A stretch of 64,000 nucleotides of DNA, taken from contig CM018605.1 in NCBI GenBank assembly GCA_009192285.1, positions 2,583,247 to 2,647,246 on the forward strand. Direction: 5' to 3'. This stretch comes from Morchella semilibera. Taxonomy: Eukaryota > Ascomycota > Pezizomycetes > Pezizales > Morchellaceae. Of the stretch, positions 23,180 through 36,200 are shown piece after piece. Within the stretch, counting starts at the first letter, position 1. Every line of letters begins with the position of its first letter. The position numbers were made by a program, and so were the translations under genes. Under the pieces are notes generated by a model. The model saw only the letters and a program-made list of their open reading frames with translations. It was not told the DNA's origin and ran no database searches.

Positions 23180-25123
23180 CCTCGAAGGCACTTCATCTCG
23201 GATCCAAATCCATACTATTTATATACTCCGTTTCGTTTCCCCTCCTCTTATTCTTTCTTTCTTTTGTGGGGGTGATTGGTCGATGGAATTGGGATGACTT
23301 ATGGGTGCCAACCTTCAGGGCAGAACGAGTCAATATATGGGAGGCGTAATCCTGGGATTTATTCCCCTTTTCCCACATACCCTTTTGGGGGCCATGATCT
23401 CATTGAGATCATAATATAGGGAAATATTTTAACCTTTCATTCTCAAACCTATGTCTTACACTGCATGAGTAGTCTTACGCTGCATGAGTATTCAATACAT
23501 CAGTCTACTTTATGTAGTAATATACTTATACTACATAAATCCCTCTCTTCTTCTCTTAAACCTTATACTCAGAGAACTTCTTACTCCTGCACAGATTGAA
23601 AGATGATAGAAACTGCAATAACCTACTTGAGGTTTGGGCGCTCAATACGCAAGTGCTACACACGCTGGCAGCATACATAATCGGAAGATTAGAAAGGAGG
23701 CATTACTCACATAGCCAAGAAAAAACGATTGCCGTAGGAAATAAAGAAAAAGGAGAACAGAATAGGCCAAGAAAGATTTCAATCAGAAAACACCCAGTTC
23801 GGGCTCTCCGCGCCGTCCCAAAGTCAAGCTTTTCTCCCCCTCCATGAATAGTATAAAATTCATACTCCTCCTCAATCACATTGCCAACCTCCCATTGTTA
23901 TCACTACTAATTATCTCTATGTGCACTTGATGAATAAGAGTCCGTTCAGGAAAGCAAACTCCGTTTTGTGGTGAAAAATCCCATACTAGAAAACTCTGGG
24001 AGAGGAAACTTTGAATATTCAGCATGCAGGCACGCACTCTAGTGTTTCTACAGCTAAGCTCCACTCTCTCAAAAAGTAGACCGGACCCATTCACACTTCT
24101 AAATTTCACCACAAGCCTATTTTTTAAATCGCAATTTGCCAAGCAATAAAAACTTTACACAATATTTGTGTATCCAGATTACTCCGTTTGGAGGCCATGA
24201 CTGATGGAGCTTTTATAGTCAATATTCCCATATATCAGAACTTCTGAACAGGCCTTGGTCGGTCAGATCGTATCTGAAAGCGCCTGGAGCATTAATGTCT
24301 TAAAAACAACAACCTGGAAGCACAGTCATGAATGGTCACTCGAGATTTGGTTGCTAAGTGAATGATAATTTGTGATCGACATTACTTTATCAAGGGTCTT
24401 CGTCAAGGACCCTTCTTTGCTAAACCCGGTTTTCTGTAGCACAGTGCAGTTTCCTAAATAATCACAAAATAGCCAAAGATCCACAGGAACAGCCTTCTCG
24501 GACTACATGATGCGAGACACCGGCGTAGGTACTGCAAACCCTGAAGAATTATCATAACCCCTCTCTATTATATCTCTATCTCCGATGAATATCGATCGCA
24601 CCCCCCTCATTTGTGTATTTCGAGGCTCGTATTATTCTCTTCACCTTATCCCCGCGTAATTAAAAGCTAAACGTTTCGGATATAGTTTTGTTTCACACGC
24701 AACACAGTGGCCAGGGACTTTCTTTTTTTTTTCTCTGTTACCTAGATCTTGTGCAATGATCTCAAGAACAGGATATGACTGATTCCATAAGCGTGGGGAT
24801 CAATGTAGCTCTCGCTAACAAATAATCCGGTAACGTCTCATATCCGACATGTAGCCGGGGAACGGGCGGGGCAGACAGGTATTATATCAATCTTGAATTG
24901 CTCACTCTGTTTAAAGTTGAAAAACCACACAACCCTTTCCCTTTCACCTGTTGTTGGGATACTCCCGGTTAAAAAACAAATCTTCTGTCATTGCTCCCCT
25001 GACAACAGTTTGAACCCCACCAACAAAAAAAAACACAAACACCACCCCCCCCCCCTTTCTTCCTCCCCACCACCGCGCCCCGTTTTCGTTTACCCCGCCC
25101 CAGAAGCGGACCGACGGATAATC
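23180..25123. other. Intergenic, with pyrimidine-rich promoter at right end
   Basis: No gene seen. Direct repeats of CTGCATGAGTA occur at about 23461 and 23480. The final 120 bp before 25124 is strongly C/T-rich on the plus strand, including a C-run near 25046-25056, a typical filamentous-fungal promoter/5' UTR feature for the dehydrogenase gene. Confidence 0.5.
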
Positions 25124-26768
25124 ATGGCTCCCTCGCCGGAAAACAAGAAAAGGGTCCTCCTCATTGGAGAAATTGACCAGTAAGCCTCGCTACCCTGCCC
25201 CTGCGCAGATTTCTTGGCTACTGATGGATGGTATTTTTGTGGCAGCGCTCACGACGCATGGAAGTCGCTCGAGGATGATGAGGTCGTAAAGACAATCCAC
25301 GTCAAGGCGACCAACAGGGCCGACTTCCTTGAAGAAGCTCGCTCCGGCGCTTTTGAGGGCATCTACGCAATTTACCGGAACCTTCCTTCTGTCTCAATCA
25401 CTGGCCGGATCGACGCTGAGCTTCTCGAAGCTCTCCCGCGGTCTCTCAAGTTTATTTGCCATGTTGGTAAGACACCCCACCCACACTCACCCTGTCCCCA
25501 TAGGCCAATGATCGTTTTTCTCGGACGGGTCCTTGATCATACTATTCTAATCCTCCCAACCTACCCAGGTGCCGGGTACGACCAGATCGACGTCCATGCC
25601 TGCAGCGCTCGCTCCGTCCGCGTGTCCAACGTGCCAACGGCGGTTGATGACGCTACGGCCGACGTCAACATGTTCCTGATCATCGGGGCACTTCGTGGGT
25701 TCAACTGCGGGATGACTGGGCTCCGAAGGGGCGAGTGGAAGGGCGGGGCGCCACTCGGACACGACCCACAGGGCAAGATACTCGGTATCCTGGGTATGGG
25801 CGGAATCGGACGTACCTTGAAGAAACGTACGGATGCGTTCGGTATGAAGGTGATTTATCACAATCGCACAAGACTTCCGGAGGAGCTGGAGGCGGGGGCG
25901 GCGTATGTGGACTTTGACGAGCTGCTGGCGAAGTCGGATGTCATCAGCTTGAATTTGCCGTTGAATGTGAGTTGTTTTTTTTGTTTTTTTTCCTCACTCT
26001 TCTCTGTTAGGGATTGGATTGGCTCGTGATATTATTGCTGGTGGTCGTGGATTAGATGATGAGGATTATGCAGCCGCAGGAAAAAAAAACAGGCTGCATA
26101 TTCTGCATATTATGCATATTATGATGATGAGATACGAGGGGGAGGTCTCATTTTTCGTTTTTTTCGTTTTTTTTTTCCTTTCTTTTTTTCCCTTCTTTTC
26201 GCTTCTGTTTATTTTATTTTTTTTTCCTCAGCTTCTATGCAGCTTCTAGCTTCCATGCAGCGTGCGCCAAAAGAAAGGAAAAAAAGAACATTCTCAGCAG
26301 CTGACGAAGCACACACAGAAACATACACACCACATCATCTCCACGGCCGAGTTTGCAAAGATGAAAGATGGTGTAGTGATCGTCAACACTGCCCGAGGCG
26401 CCGTCATTGACGAAGATGCGCTCGTCAAGGCCCTCGGCTCTGGTAAAGTCCGCAGCGTCGGACTTGACGTCTTTGAGAACGAACCAGAGGTTCATCCGGG
26501 TCTTTTGGCGAATGATCACGTCATGTTGATTCCGCACATGGGAACACACACATACGAGGTATATAAGCTCTTTCCTGTTTTTCTTTTTTTTTCTTTATTT
26601 TATCGAGGGGATGGGATGAGCTGGGTTGGGTTCGGATTCGGGTTCCTGACGGGCGAATAGACTCAAACAGCTATGGAATGCTGGTGTATCGACAATCTTC
26701 GCCTGGCCTGCACAACAGGCGAGCTCAAGTCACCGGTGCCTGAGCAGGCGGGGCTCTCGTTTACCTGA
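25124..26768 (+). CDS. D-isomer-specific 2-hydroxyacid dehydrogenase (glyoxylate/hydroxypyruvate reductase type)
   Basis: Model: join(25124..25179, 25246..25466, 25569..25966, 26319..26558, 26661..26768), 340 residues. The family reduces 2-keto acids such as glyoxylate or hydroxypyruvate to D-2-hydroxyacids with NAD(P)H. The substrate-binding half starts RVLLIGEIDHAHDAWKSL. The dinucleotide fold shows GMGGIG at 168-173. The catalytic triad is visible as Arg251 (VNTARGAV), Glu280 (FENEP) and His298 (LIPHMG). Asn191-Arg192 after the second beta strand favours NADPH. The length is close to the usual 320-340. Intron 3 (25967-26318) is 352 bp, far longer than the others, and full of T-runs; its acceptor was chosen because CACACAG joins NLPLN to KHTHHIIS. 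Related alternatives in the same superfamily (formate or D-lactate dehydrogenase) fit less well. Confidence 0.93.
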
Positions 26769-29339
26769 GGTCTCTTTTTACTTGCTAGCTGATCCTCAGC
26801 TAGGTTCTAGCTAAGGTTCCACATTAAATCCGCGAGCTTACCGCCCTGGAACTTTAAATCCCCGTCTCTCTCTTCCTTGGGTATTTCAATATATTGAGCT
26901 TAGGTAATCCATAGGTTTGGAGACATTACCAGTGATGCAGAAGAAAAACGTCTGTCTTGTCTGCCGGCGATAATAATAAAAATAAATAAATAAATAAACA
27001 CACTCTTTCTGTGTTGGTTGCTATGTATGCAGGATCCACATTAATTCTGATTCACTGACTGCACCGCCCTTCTTTTTTTTTTTCTTTTTTATTTTTTTTC
27101 CCTCCCTTCCTGCCCGTGTACCTACATACATTAGGTACACCGTTCGTACATCATACATGACCATACCTATACCTACATACTCTAGAATCCTGTATCGAAA
27201 GAAGAAGCAAAAAAAAAAAAAAAGAGTCAAGAACTATTATCCGAGACACAGTCAGCCCCCTGGTTGGCTGTTCGCCATCAACAACAACCCCCACCGAATG
27301 GTTCCGACTACATTGCATCGTCAACTGACAAAATATATCGCCGGGCGAGCCGAGGAACAACCCTGCTGTGCCCCGAGCGGGAGCGGAACCCCCGTGCTGC
27401 CGATGTCTGTCTGTCTGTCTGTTGGCGGTCAGCGGTGGAGTGTCGTGTGAGGCTGTTGCCGCTATAGCTACCGTAGGTACATGCCGCTGCCGCTGCTGCT
27501 GCTGCGGTGGAGCTCAGGTCGACGGAGTGGAGTGGAGCGACTCCACACTAGAGGTCGCGAAGAAGCGGCCGAATTGGGAAGGGGTGCCCTGAGTCCCAGT
27601 GAATTGAATTGTGGATTGAAGGGGAGGATAGTATTAGTAGCTACTAGCTAGCTAGCTAGCTAGAGCTCCATAGGGGGGCCCTGGGTGTGCGATGCAGAAT
27701 AGAAATCTTTTCCCCTTTTGTTCTTTCTCTCGTGTTTCCACCCCCCTCTCGCGTATATCTACATGTAGTACCTCTACGATACGATACACGATACGATGCG
27801 ATGCGATGCGGTACTCACTCTCCACGCAGCTATCCTCACTCACCAACTCATTCACTCTCACTCACTCGTTCATTCATACATACTGACTCGCATCATGTAG
27901 TGGATTAGTAGGTAGAGCAGAGTAGAGTAGAGTATATCCACCCCATCCTATCAATTTACTTTTACAACCAATTCAATTCTCGACCCCCCCTCCCCCCCAA
28001 TTCCCAAAGGGGGGCCACTGGGCAAGACAAGATTCACCATCTTACTCATCCCCGAATGCTTCTTTTTTTTCTCACTCCCCTTCCATTAGCCTTTTTTACT
28101 TTTTTACTTTTTTTCTTTTCTATTTCCATCCAGCCTTTTTAGCCCGCCCACCCCTACATGTATGGGGGGGGTCGGGGGGGGAACACGGTGGAGACGAGAT
28201 TCGATGTGTGCGACCGACCCCATTGATGTCCCGGTCGACGGTCCAGCCACCGCGAGGCGAGGGCGAGAGGCGAGAAAGGAGGAACAAGAACAAAAAAGAA
28301 AAGAGGGTTTTAAAAAAAAAAAAAAAAAAAAAAAAAGAACTCACCGGCCGGTCGGTACCGGAATGGCGAACGTCCCGCCGTGCCGTTTGGGCGGGCGGGG
28401 GTCCGGGGGGGGGGAAAGGGTAATTTGTTTTTTTTATGTTTTTTTTTTCCCTCCCTGTGTGGGATAGAGTGCCGCACCCTGGGGGGGGGGGTAGAGTTAG
28501 GAGAGAAGAGAGAGAGGGAGACAGAGGGAGAAGACACTACTAGGACAGGGACAGGGCAGACATGGGTATGTGCTCTGATCGATCGGAGACGAGCAACTGT
28601 AGCTAGTCAGTTAGCTAGTTAGTTACTCCCAGTTGATCAAGCTGGGAGTGTGTGGACCGTGCTTGCTTGCTTCGAAACATCAAACAATTAAACAACAACC
28701 CCCATAATAACCGAGCCTTCAATAAACAGCAGTGATATTCATGAAGGAAACCCACCCCACACACCACCACTACTACTACTGGCATCACCCCCCCCCCCCA
28801 ATATCCATATCCATATCATCCCACAATCTAATAACACAGGGCAGCTCAATCTGGACACCGATCACAGGACCACCTGGTTCCTGGAATAAAAAAAAAAAAA
28901 AGGACCCTCGCCTATTTGGTCCAGGGCCCACACATTGATTCATTCGGTTGTGCTACTAGAGCACATAGCTGCTGTATGAAGGGTAGGGTAGGTAAATAGT
29001 AAGTATTAAATAAATAGCAGGTGAGCTTTTTCATGACATGACGCGGAGTGCGCAGCCATCCAGCTCCAGGTATTCTAGCTGCTGCATTCACTCTATTATC
29101 CCCCCCCCCCCCTCTTTCTCCCTCTATCTATAATATCACTCACGGCGGCGACGACGACGACACTCTATTGCCCTACATGTCCGTCTGGCATGTTCTAGAG
29201 TAAGTAGTATAGTATTGTGATGTATTATACCTCCCTACATGTCCCTACCTGTAGTCATGGCCTTACGGGACCTAGCTAGCTAGTGAATGACAATATAATC
29301 TGATCGACCAATCTCGTCTCTGGCATAGCTGTTGTTTAC

Positions 29340-29364
29340 GAGGTGAGGTGAGGTGAGGTGAGGT
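29340..29364. repeat. (GAGGT)n pentanucleotide repeat
   Basis: About five exact copies of GAGGT, followed by TAGGG-like repeats to about 29396. Noncoding simple repeat. Confidence 0.9.
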
Positions 29365-29647
29365 AGAATATAGGGTAGGGTAGGGGAGGGTAGGTAGGAT
29401 ATATATGTATGCACGCACTCTATCGACTGTCACCTGCTGGGTGCTTAGGTTTAGAGTACGAGTATGTGGTTTGTGTTGCGCTGTGTAAATACGCACGGCG
29501 CAGGGGTGTATCAAGACGAGCTCGAGGTTGTAAAAATAAACGCATATGAACCTACACGGACACACACGCACATATGCATATACATTTTTCAATAGCAGCA
29601 TCACATATGAGGAGGACGGAGGAGGAGGAGGAGGGGGGGGGGGGGTG

Positions 29648-29688
29648 TGGTGCTGGTGGTGCTGGTGGTGCTGGTGCTGGTGCTGGTG
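29648..29688. repeat. GCTGGT/GGT tandem repeat
   Basis: Repeats of GCTGGT and GGTGCT, directly after a G-run of 15 or more bases (29631-29645). Simple-sequence tract in noncoding DNA. Confidence 0.9.
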
Positions 29689-31059
29689 AAGAGACACGAT
29701 AGAACAAGCAAGAGTAGGCAAAATCATTGAGGATGATGTAATTACTTTGAACCCTTCTTTCCTTTTTTTTTTTTTTCTTTCTCTCTCTCTCTCTCTTTTC
29801 TGTAGCCCTTTCCCCGCCGTAAATAAACAAACCCCGCATTCTCCAAACGTATACAAAAAAAAAAAAAAAAAAAAAAAAGCAAGTGAAAAAAAAGGTTAAA
29901 AGAGAACGAACAACATACAGAGAGTTCGAGGATGTAGAGGAAAGAAACGACGCGACGCGGTCACCGTACATATTCCATGTACCACATACGTACATGCAGC
30001 TGCTAGCTAGTGCTAGGGTAGAGAATATGTATGTATGCAGATGGAGAGGGAGAGATCAGAGAGCTACGAAGAAAAGTGGTTTTCCCTAAAAACAAAACTC
30101 CCCCTCCCAGATAGATGTAGGTACATATAGGGTTTTGCCCCGCCTTCATTTGACACCCCACCCCCCCATGCCTAGTCCCCCCGGCCCCCTCTCTTCTCCA
30201 TCTGTTGAACTTTTGATAACTCGACGAAAGGGTGATCGTGGGTTTTCCCAAAATGATATATAAAATAAAGAAAATAAAGCGAGCGAAGATAATAGAAAGC
30301 CATAAAAAAAAAGTGATGTTCCCCGTCTATAAGATAACCATCCCACCAAACTCAAAGGAAAACAAAAAAAGGAAAATCAAAAATAGGAATAAACACAGTA
30401 AGCTATGATGCATGCAATGGACAAAATGGAATCCCATAGAGGGCAGGGAAAAAAAGATGCCCCAAAATAAAAACAAGAAAGATACCTCTCTGCTCACAAG
30501 ACTAAAATAGGGTACTTGAAGGATTTTTTGAAAAAAGCCAAAAACCGCAAAAACCGACACGCCGGAAAACCCGTCTTAACAAAATCAAGGGAGGAAAAAA
30601 GGAAAAGAAAAAGAAAAAAAAACCGAGTCCCACTCCCAAAAGTGTAATAACCAAAAAAAAAAAAAAAAAAAAACTTTAAGCGAATGAACCCCAAACTGCG
30701 CAACTACTTATGATATACAAGCATTTGTATACCAAAGCAGGGCACGATGGTAATAATAACAATGAAACGAAGGTAAGTATGAAATAATGTAAAGGAATCA
30801 AAATGCAGACCACCCAACTCATTTATATCCCTTACCCAGAATGAAAAAGAAAGCATACAATGCTTGTAGCAAAAATCAATCGCCGAGGTTTTTTTTTTTT
30901 TTTTGGAAAATTTTATCGCATTGCATTCGTGAAAAGATCGTATCGTAATATGATGCAAGTATTTAGACCTTTTGTTGAACCCATCCGTCTAATCGACCCC
31001 ATAAGGAAAATATCGTATAAAAAAAGCAAATTCGTTTGCGTCAAACTCGTGCTTGGTCC

Positions 31060-33248
31060 TTAACAATAAAGAGGTGTCTCCCTCATGGCATCCATCCACA
31101 AAAGCTCGGCACGTGCTGCAATTCGACGATTGAGAGATACCTCTGTCGAGGTATTGATGACGTTCTCAATGTATTTCTTCAACTTATCCGAGACTTTCTT
31201 CGAATCCTCGGAGACAGACGAGGGCTCGGTTGGGTCATAACGACGGCTTTTAAGGTGCCTATATTCAGCAATCTTATAGAGAAGCTTCCTGCTCTCTTTA
31301 CCCTCGACATATCGGCCACAATCCTCAAGGATAGTATCAATCTCCTTGATGCTCTCTGCATCATGACCTTTGGCTGCAGCGAACCTCCCTAGTAAATTCC
31401 AGAACATTGCCGTATTCGATTCACTATCATCAGCAGGTATAGAAGCTTTCTCGAGATGCTGACCAGTCAAAAGAGCCTCTACGGTATGGATCCTTCGTAA
31501 AACTTCCGCGCCTTCGTCGTCTCTAGCACTATTATCCTCTTCATCCTCATCCTGGGTATTATCGGAAGCCGGAATACTAGTTCCATAACACATCTTCACA
31601 GCTGCCCACAAGAGACTGGAATGCTTCCCCTTCCTCCTAATAGCCGGATCCTCCTCTTCAACAAACAAACCACCTCGAGCCTTTAAACGTTCAAAGATCT
31701 CAGCCATAACCTCCAATAGTGCAACATCACCCAGGATCCTAGATAAACCGCCGTTCCCAAACCATGCAGTCTCCAAAAAGCTATCCAACCCAGGTGCAAA
31801 GCCTGACCTGTAAAGATGCTTCATACCCTCAACAGATGTCGACGGAGAAGCATACGATGCAACTTCACTCGAAGGTGGTGTTAGAGGCTGTGAGGATGAC
31901 GAGACTGATAACAAATCATCTATCTTAATCCTTTTTGCGGCATTTCCGCCTTGGTTGTCTTGTAACTTAGACAAGCCTGGTGTCGATGACCTTGGAATAG
32001 GTGTAGCTCTGGTAGCGTCAGATGCTGAAGAAAATGGGCTCCCCCTGTCCAACCCCCTCTTCAACCCTGGCCTATATGTTTGGGGTTCCAAGCTAGCTGC
32101 AGTCATGGGAAGAACCTGAGGGTTAACCGACGCGTCAAGGCTAGGATCGATAGATTGGTAGTCATATGTCTCGCAAGAAGAAGCCGGTGAACTTCCTGTG
32201 GAAATGGTCTGGGAGTAACTTTGACCACCTACTGATGAATCCCCAAGGTAAGACATTGAATACGCTGAAGCGATCAAATGGGGGTGTGAACCTGTGCTAG
32301 GAGCAGGCTGAATAGCTGCAGGCCCCGGTTGTGCTTTAAAAATGGGATCATATCCCAAGCAATCTCTCTTACTCTTTGCACAATTCTTGCACGATGGGTG
32401 TGCTTCGTCACACTGTGGAAGGGTACCAAAAACTCATGTAAGCAAATGTTTCATTTAAAACGTTTTAGTGATTGTGGATAGGGTAACTGCATTATCCCGG
32501 AATTTACCCGAGCAAATATTGAATAATAAATAATAATAATAATATGTGAAAATCGATTTGTGCATACCTTTATTCTTCGCTTCCTACAAGTCAAACAACC
32601 TGTTTTCGTCCTCCGTTTAATTTCCTTCTTGTGCCTCCCACCAGACATAATACGCTCGGTATTTCCCACGGATGGTAGCGGATACCTAAGCGGTTGATTA
32701 GGGGAAGAGGTGATATGGCTAGGATGGGCTAAAGATGGCGGTGGTAGTCCTCCATGTTGAGGTAGCTGTGGATAGTACATAGGCTGAGGAGATGGCTGCG
32801 GCAACGGTGAACCCCCCATCAAAGGGGAGCCAAGTGATGCTTGGGACGGTGGTGGTGGAAGGGGTTGAGAAGTAGTTGGTGGGTTCAAACGTATTGGCGG
32901 AAGGTTGAACGAAGGCAATTGCTGGGGCTGGGAGTAAGGCGATCCTCTTGGTCCTGGCTGTGGATACTGGTACGCGGATATTGAAGGTGAAGGGTACGAT
33001 GAAGGTGATGGATATGATGTGGGTGTTGATCGAGCGGGAGCGGGAGCCTGCTGTTGCTGCTGCTGCTGCTGTTGCTGCATAGGAAGAGGAGCATATCGGT
33101 ACGGAGGTGAAGGAGTCGAGTGCGCTGAGGGATGTTCCAGATGTTGAAGTAACGGAGAACCACGAACACTGCTTTGAGAATGAGGGTATGGGTGGGAGTG
33201 GTGGTGAGTGGGTCTATGTGTGTGGGAATCGTATTCCACCATGATCAT
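31060..33248 (-). CDS. Zn2Cys6 binuclear-cluster transcription factor
   Basis: Complement(join(31060..32412, 32568..33248)), 677 residues. The fungal-type Zn(II)2Cys6 DNA-binding domain is split by the 155-bp intron. Its cysteines are C218, C221, C228, C235, C238 and C245 (spacing 2-6-6-2-6), with the basic stretch RKRRIK after the second Cys. The N-terminal 210 residues are a Pro/Gln/Ser/His-rich low-complexity region with a poly-Gln run (about residues 65-75), a likely activation region. After the cluster comes GYDPIFKAQPGPAAIQPAP, a segment I recall as conserved in a Pezizomycotina family. The C-terminal half is helical and contains acidic patches (DEDEEDNSARDDEGAE), like fungal-specific TF middle/C-terminal regions. 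It would act in the nucleus; the target genes cannot be told. The start is the first ATG in frame (33248), with a second at 33242. Confidence 0.92.
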
Positions 33249-36200
33249 CTCGAATAACTTAAGAACCGATTCGTGTGCCTTTTTGTTAATAAATGGTGTT
33301 ATTTGGACCAAGATTAAGCTGCAGCTTTGAGTATACAAACAGAAGACGAGTAGTGTGTAGACAAGAAAGAAGAGGAATGGGGAGTGTGATGAAGTATATG
33401 TAAATGCCAGGGCTGAATGGCAGATCTAACGACAGGGGTGTGGAGGGGGGGGGGGGGGCGAGACTTTTTATGATGGCGAGATGGTGTGGGTGTGGTGGAT
33501 GGTGGGTTGGGTGGGTTTGGGGTTGGGTTAAAAGAAGGCTAGATGGATGGATGCAGAGAGGGCAGTGTGGGGAGACTATCTGTAGTGTCCACCCAGTAGT
33601 TAGCGAACGGCAATCCGGCGGGCCAAGTGGTTGGTGGCGGTCACGTTATGTGATAGTTTTATAAGAAGTTTCTAAGAAGGAGTGGTGGTTGTGCACGCAC
33701 AAAATAAAATTCGGATGGAGTGGAAGGAGAAATGAAGAAGAAGATGGAGAAGATGGAGAGGGGGGGGGGGTGGAGGAGAGAAAGATAGGTGTTTGGATGA
33801 TTGGCTAGCTTGTCGGTGGAAGTGGTCGTTGTGTACCTAGGAACGTTTGGGTGTATGATGAGTGAGAGTAGAGTGACAGCCACAAGAGGAACTATCCGAT
33901 ACAGCAGCACCTAACAATGCGAGTGGAGCCCTCGCCAGAAGAAAAAAAAAAGAGGCTAAGGGAAAACGGCTGGGGTATATATGGAGACGCGAGTTGGGAA
34001 GCAGGTCAGGGCGAACTCAAACTTACCAGGAAATGAACCGCACTCGGCTCAACGGCGGGTCAAGGGCCTTTGGTACCGAATTGGTTGTTATCTAGAAACC
34101 TTCGAGAACTTCGAGGCACAAAAAAAACATCTGAAAGCAAAAAAAAAGGAACCAATAAACAAAATGGACAGAGAGAAAAAAAAAAATTCAAAAAAAGAGG
34201 GGAATAATGAGGAGTGGGGTGAAAATAGAAAGAGAAAAGAAAAAAAAAAAAACGGAAAAAATTGATTTTATGTAGGATAGCACTGGGCTGCGTTCAAGCG
34301 TGTACGTGCGTGAGTACGTGCTGTACGGTGGATGTGCGCGCGTGTGTTATGTGTGTGTGTGTGTGGAGAAATGGAAGGATGAATCGAAGGAAAAAAGAAG
34401 AATGTGAAATAGGTAAGGCAGGCAGCAATAGGCCGACTGGGTTAGATGGGAAGGTGGCACCGGGGGCGTGAACGAGGTTTGTAATAAGAGGTAAAGGGAG
34501 GGATCAGAGTATGTATTCTACAACACCACCAACAGCAGCAAGTACTATTAAGCTACGTACCGCAAAGGCGGCCAGATGAGTGAGGGTTCCATCATATCAC
34601 TGCTAATCTGCTGGGGTAAAGGTATACAATAGCAGCTTTGATATGATGTATGATACATGATATATGTAGTCCAGAGCTAGCAGAGCGGCAAGTAAAACCT
34701 CAACAGGTAGAGCAGAATACCTTACACGGGGTTACTACATGGTAGGTACAACTTGCGCACAAAGGAGCCAAGTCAGCATGGGAGCCCCATGGCAACCTGC
34801 TTCCATTCAATTATCGGCAGTGCTGGCGAAGAAAGATAAGTTCTAGGGACAATACATATCTGTGTTGGGGATGGCTGGCTTGAGAAGGCTCTGGGAGGGG
34901 AGGGGGTTAGCATCTTACAAAATATACATGTAGTAACTCTTAATATTCGCATAAAAAAGTTTATATACTTCTCCCTCTAACCACTTGATAAACGCGCGAG
35001 TATGGGTGACCTTTAGTTGTTGAAATAGAGGTATAGCAACAAAGCCTTGCAATGACTCATGAACTATGATTGTGATGAAAGGGCTCATTCATAAATTTTT
35101 TATCTGTTCCCCTAAAAAGGTTATACTCGATCCAGTACTACAGTACATGTGTATATTATATTGTAAGTTTTGTGCACTTGTTTCCATACACCGCCTCGCT
35201 GTGCATGATAAGTTTCCTCTAGAAAGATCACAGGGTGAGGTGAGAAAAACCGTTGAACCGGAGGTACATGTATGTACCTACATAAACCTGAGGCCGTAGA
35301 CGGGAGGGCACAGACACCAAGCGAGATGTGGCTTTGGTAGTAGGCCGTGAGGACATGTAAGTAAGTGGTTGAGCATGACGGCCTCGTGGTCAACAGGTGG
35401 TACCTTCAACCACTAGGCTGACTTTTAATTTTTTCTCCCTCTGAGGGCGGCTGTGGATACAAAGGAAAAAAATTAGGTAGACGTAAGTTGAACTAGTCGG
35501 GCTAAGATGAGCGTACCTACTGGAATTCGGCTCTCGTTACTTTCGGTAAGTCAACCTCATAGTTGGCTCCCGTTCAGGGTGTTGCCTGCCCTTCTGCACA
35601 GTGTGCGTGCGTTGTGTACATCCCTAGAATATATAATTCGTTGAAAAAATAGCTACACGCGTGGTATCGATAAAACGATGGGCATTTGCCTTGTGGTTCG
35701 CTTGAAGAAACTTAGAGCAAGGTACACAAAGTGACAAGACAGGCCAGGACAACTGGCTGGGATATGTTTGCCGTCTTCACGGTCTACTGCGTGAATTTTC
35801 AAGCAAGTGGTAGTTGAAGCATGAGAGGGTGGGGGTAGTGCTTTTGTGGTTCCACTTATAATTCGAATTCCCCAGTCCCATTAAATAAAATGAGGCGACA
35901 CGGAGATTTGTGGTTGATAAATCAATTAATCTTTTAAGATGTTCTGTCCTTAATGATCGGTGATCAATCTGGAGCCACGGCGGTGGAACTGTGAATACAG
36001 AAAATGGGGTGCTTTAGGCCTAAAGCGCGCATTCTCTTGTCCTATATACACATATGCAAAGGAGTTTGCATAAGCTTGAAGAAAAATGTGGGGGCATGAA
36101 CCCTTTTTCTCTATGTTGGGAACAAGAAGATATGGGAGGGAGGAGAAATGCGGATGTACGTGATGGACCATGGGATGCGTTAGGTAAAGGATCACTCAGT

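Larger units (their letters stand above)
26769..31059. other. Low-complexity intergenic stretch, no gene recognised
   Basis: About 4.3 kb dominated by homopolymer and short tandem repeats: CTAG repeats (27645-27664), G-runs (28163-28180, 28388-28420, 28481-28491), C-runs (28790, 29101), (GAGGT)n at 29340-29364, GCTGGT repeats at 29648-29688, and A/T runs (29766, 29854-29878, 30653-30673). The open frames here are repeat translations. The right end is the 3' UTR side of the Zn2Cys6 gene. Confidence 0.6.

Noticed and set aside
28208-30703. Many Lys-, Phe- or Pro-rich open frames
   Set aside because: Translations of A-, T- and C-runs and microsatellites; no gene-like structure.
34590-34648. Inverted repeat CATCATATCA/TGATATGATG with CTGCTA/TAGCAG
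   Set aside because: AT-rich and short; the chance of such a pairing in this DNA is high, so not listed as an element.
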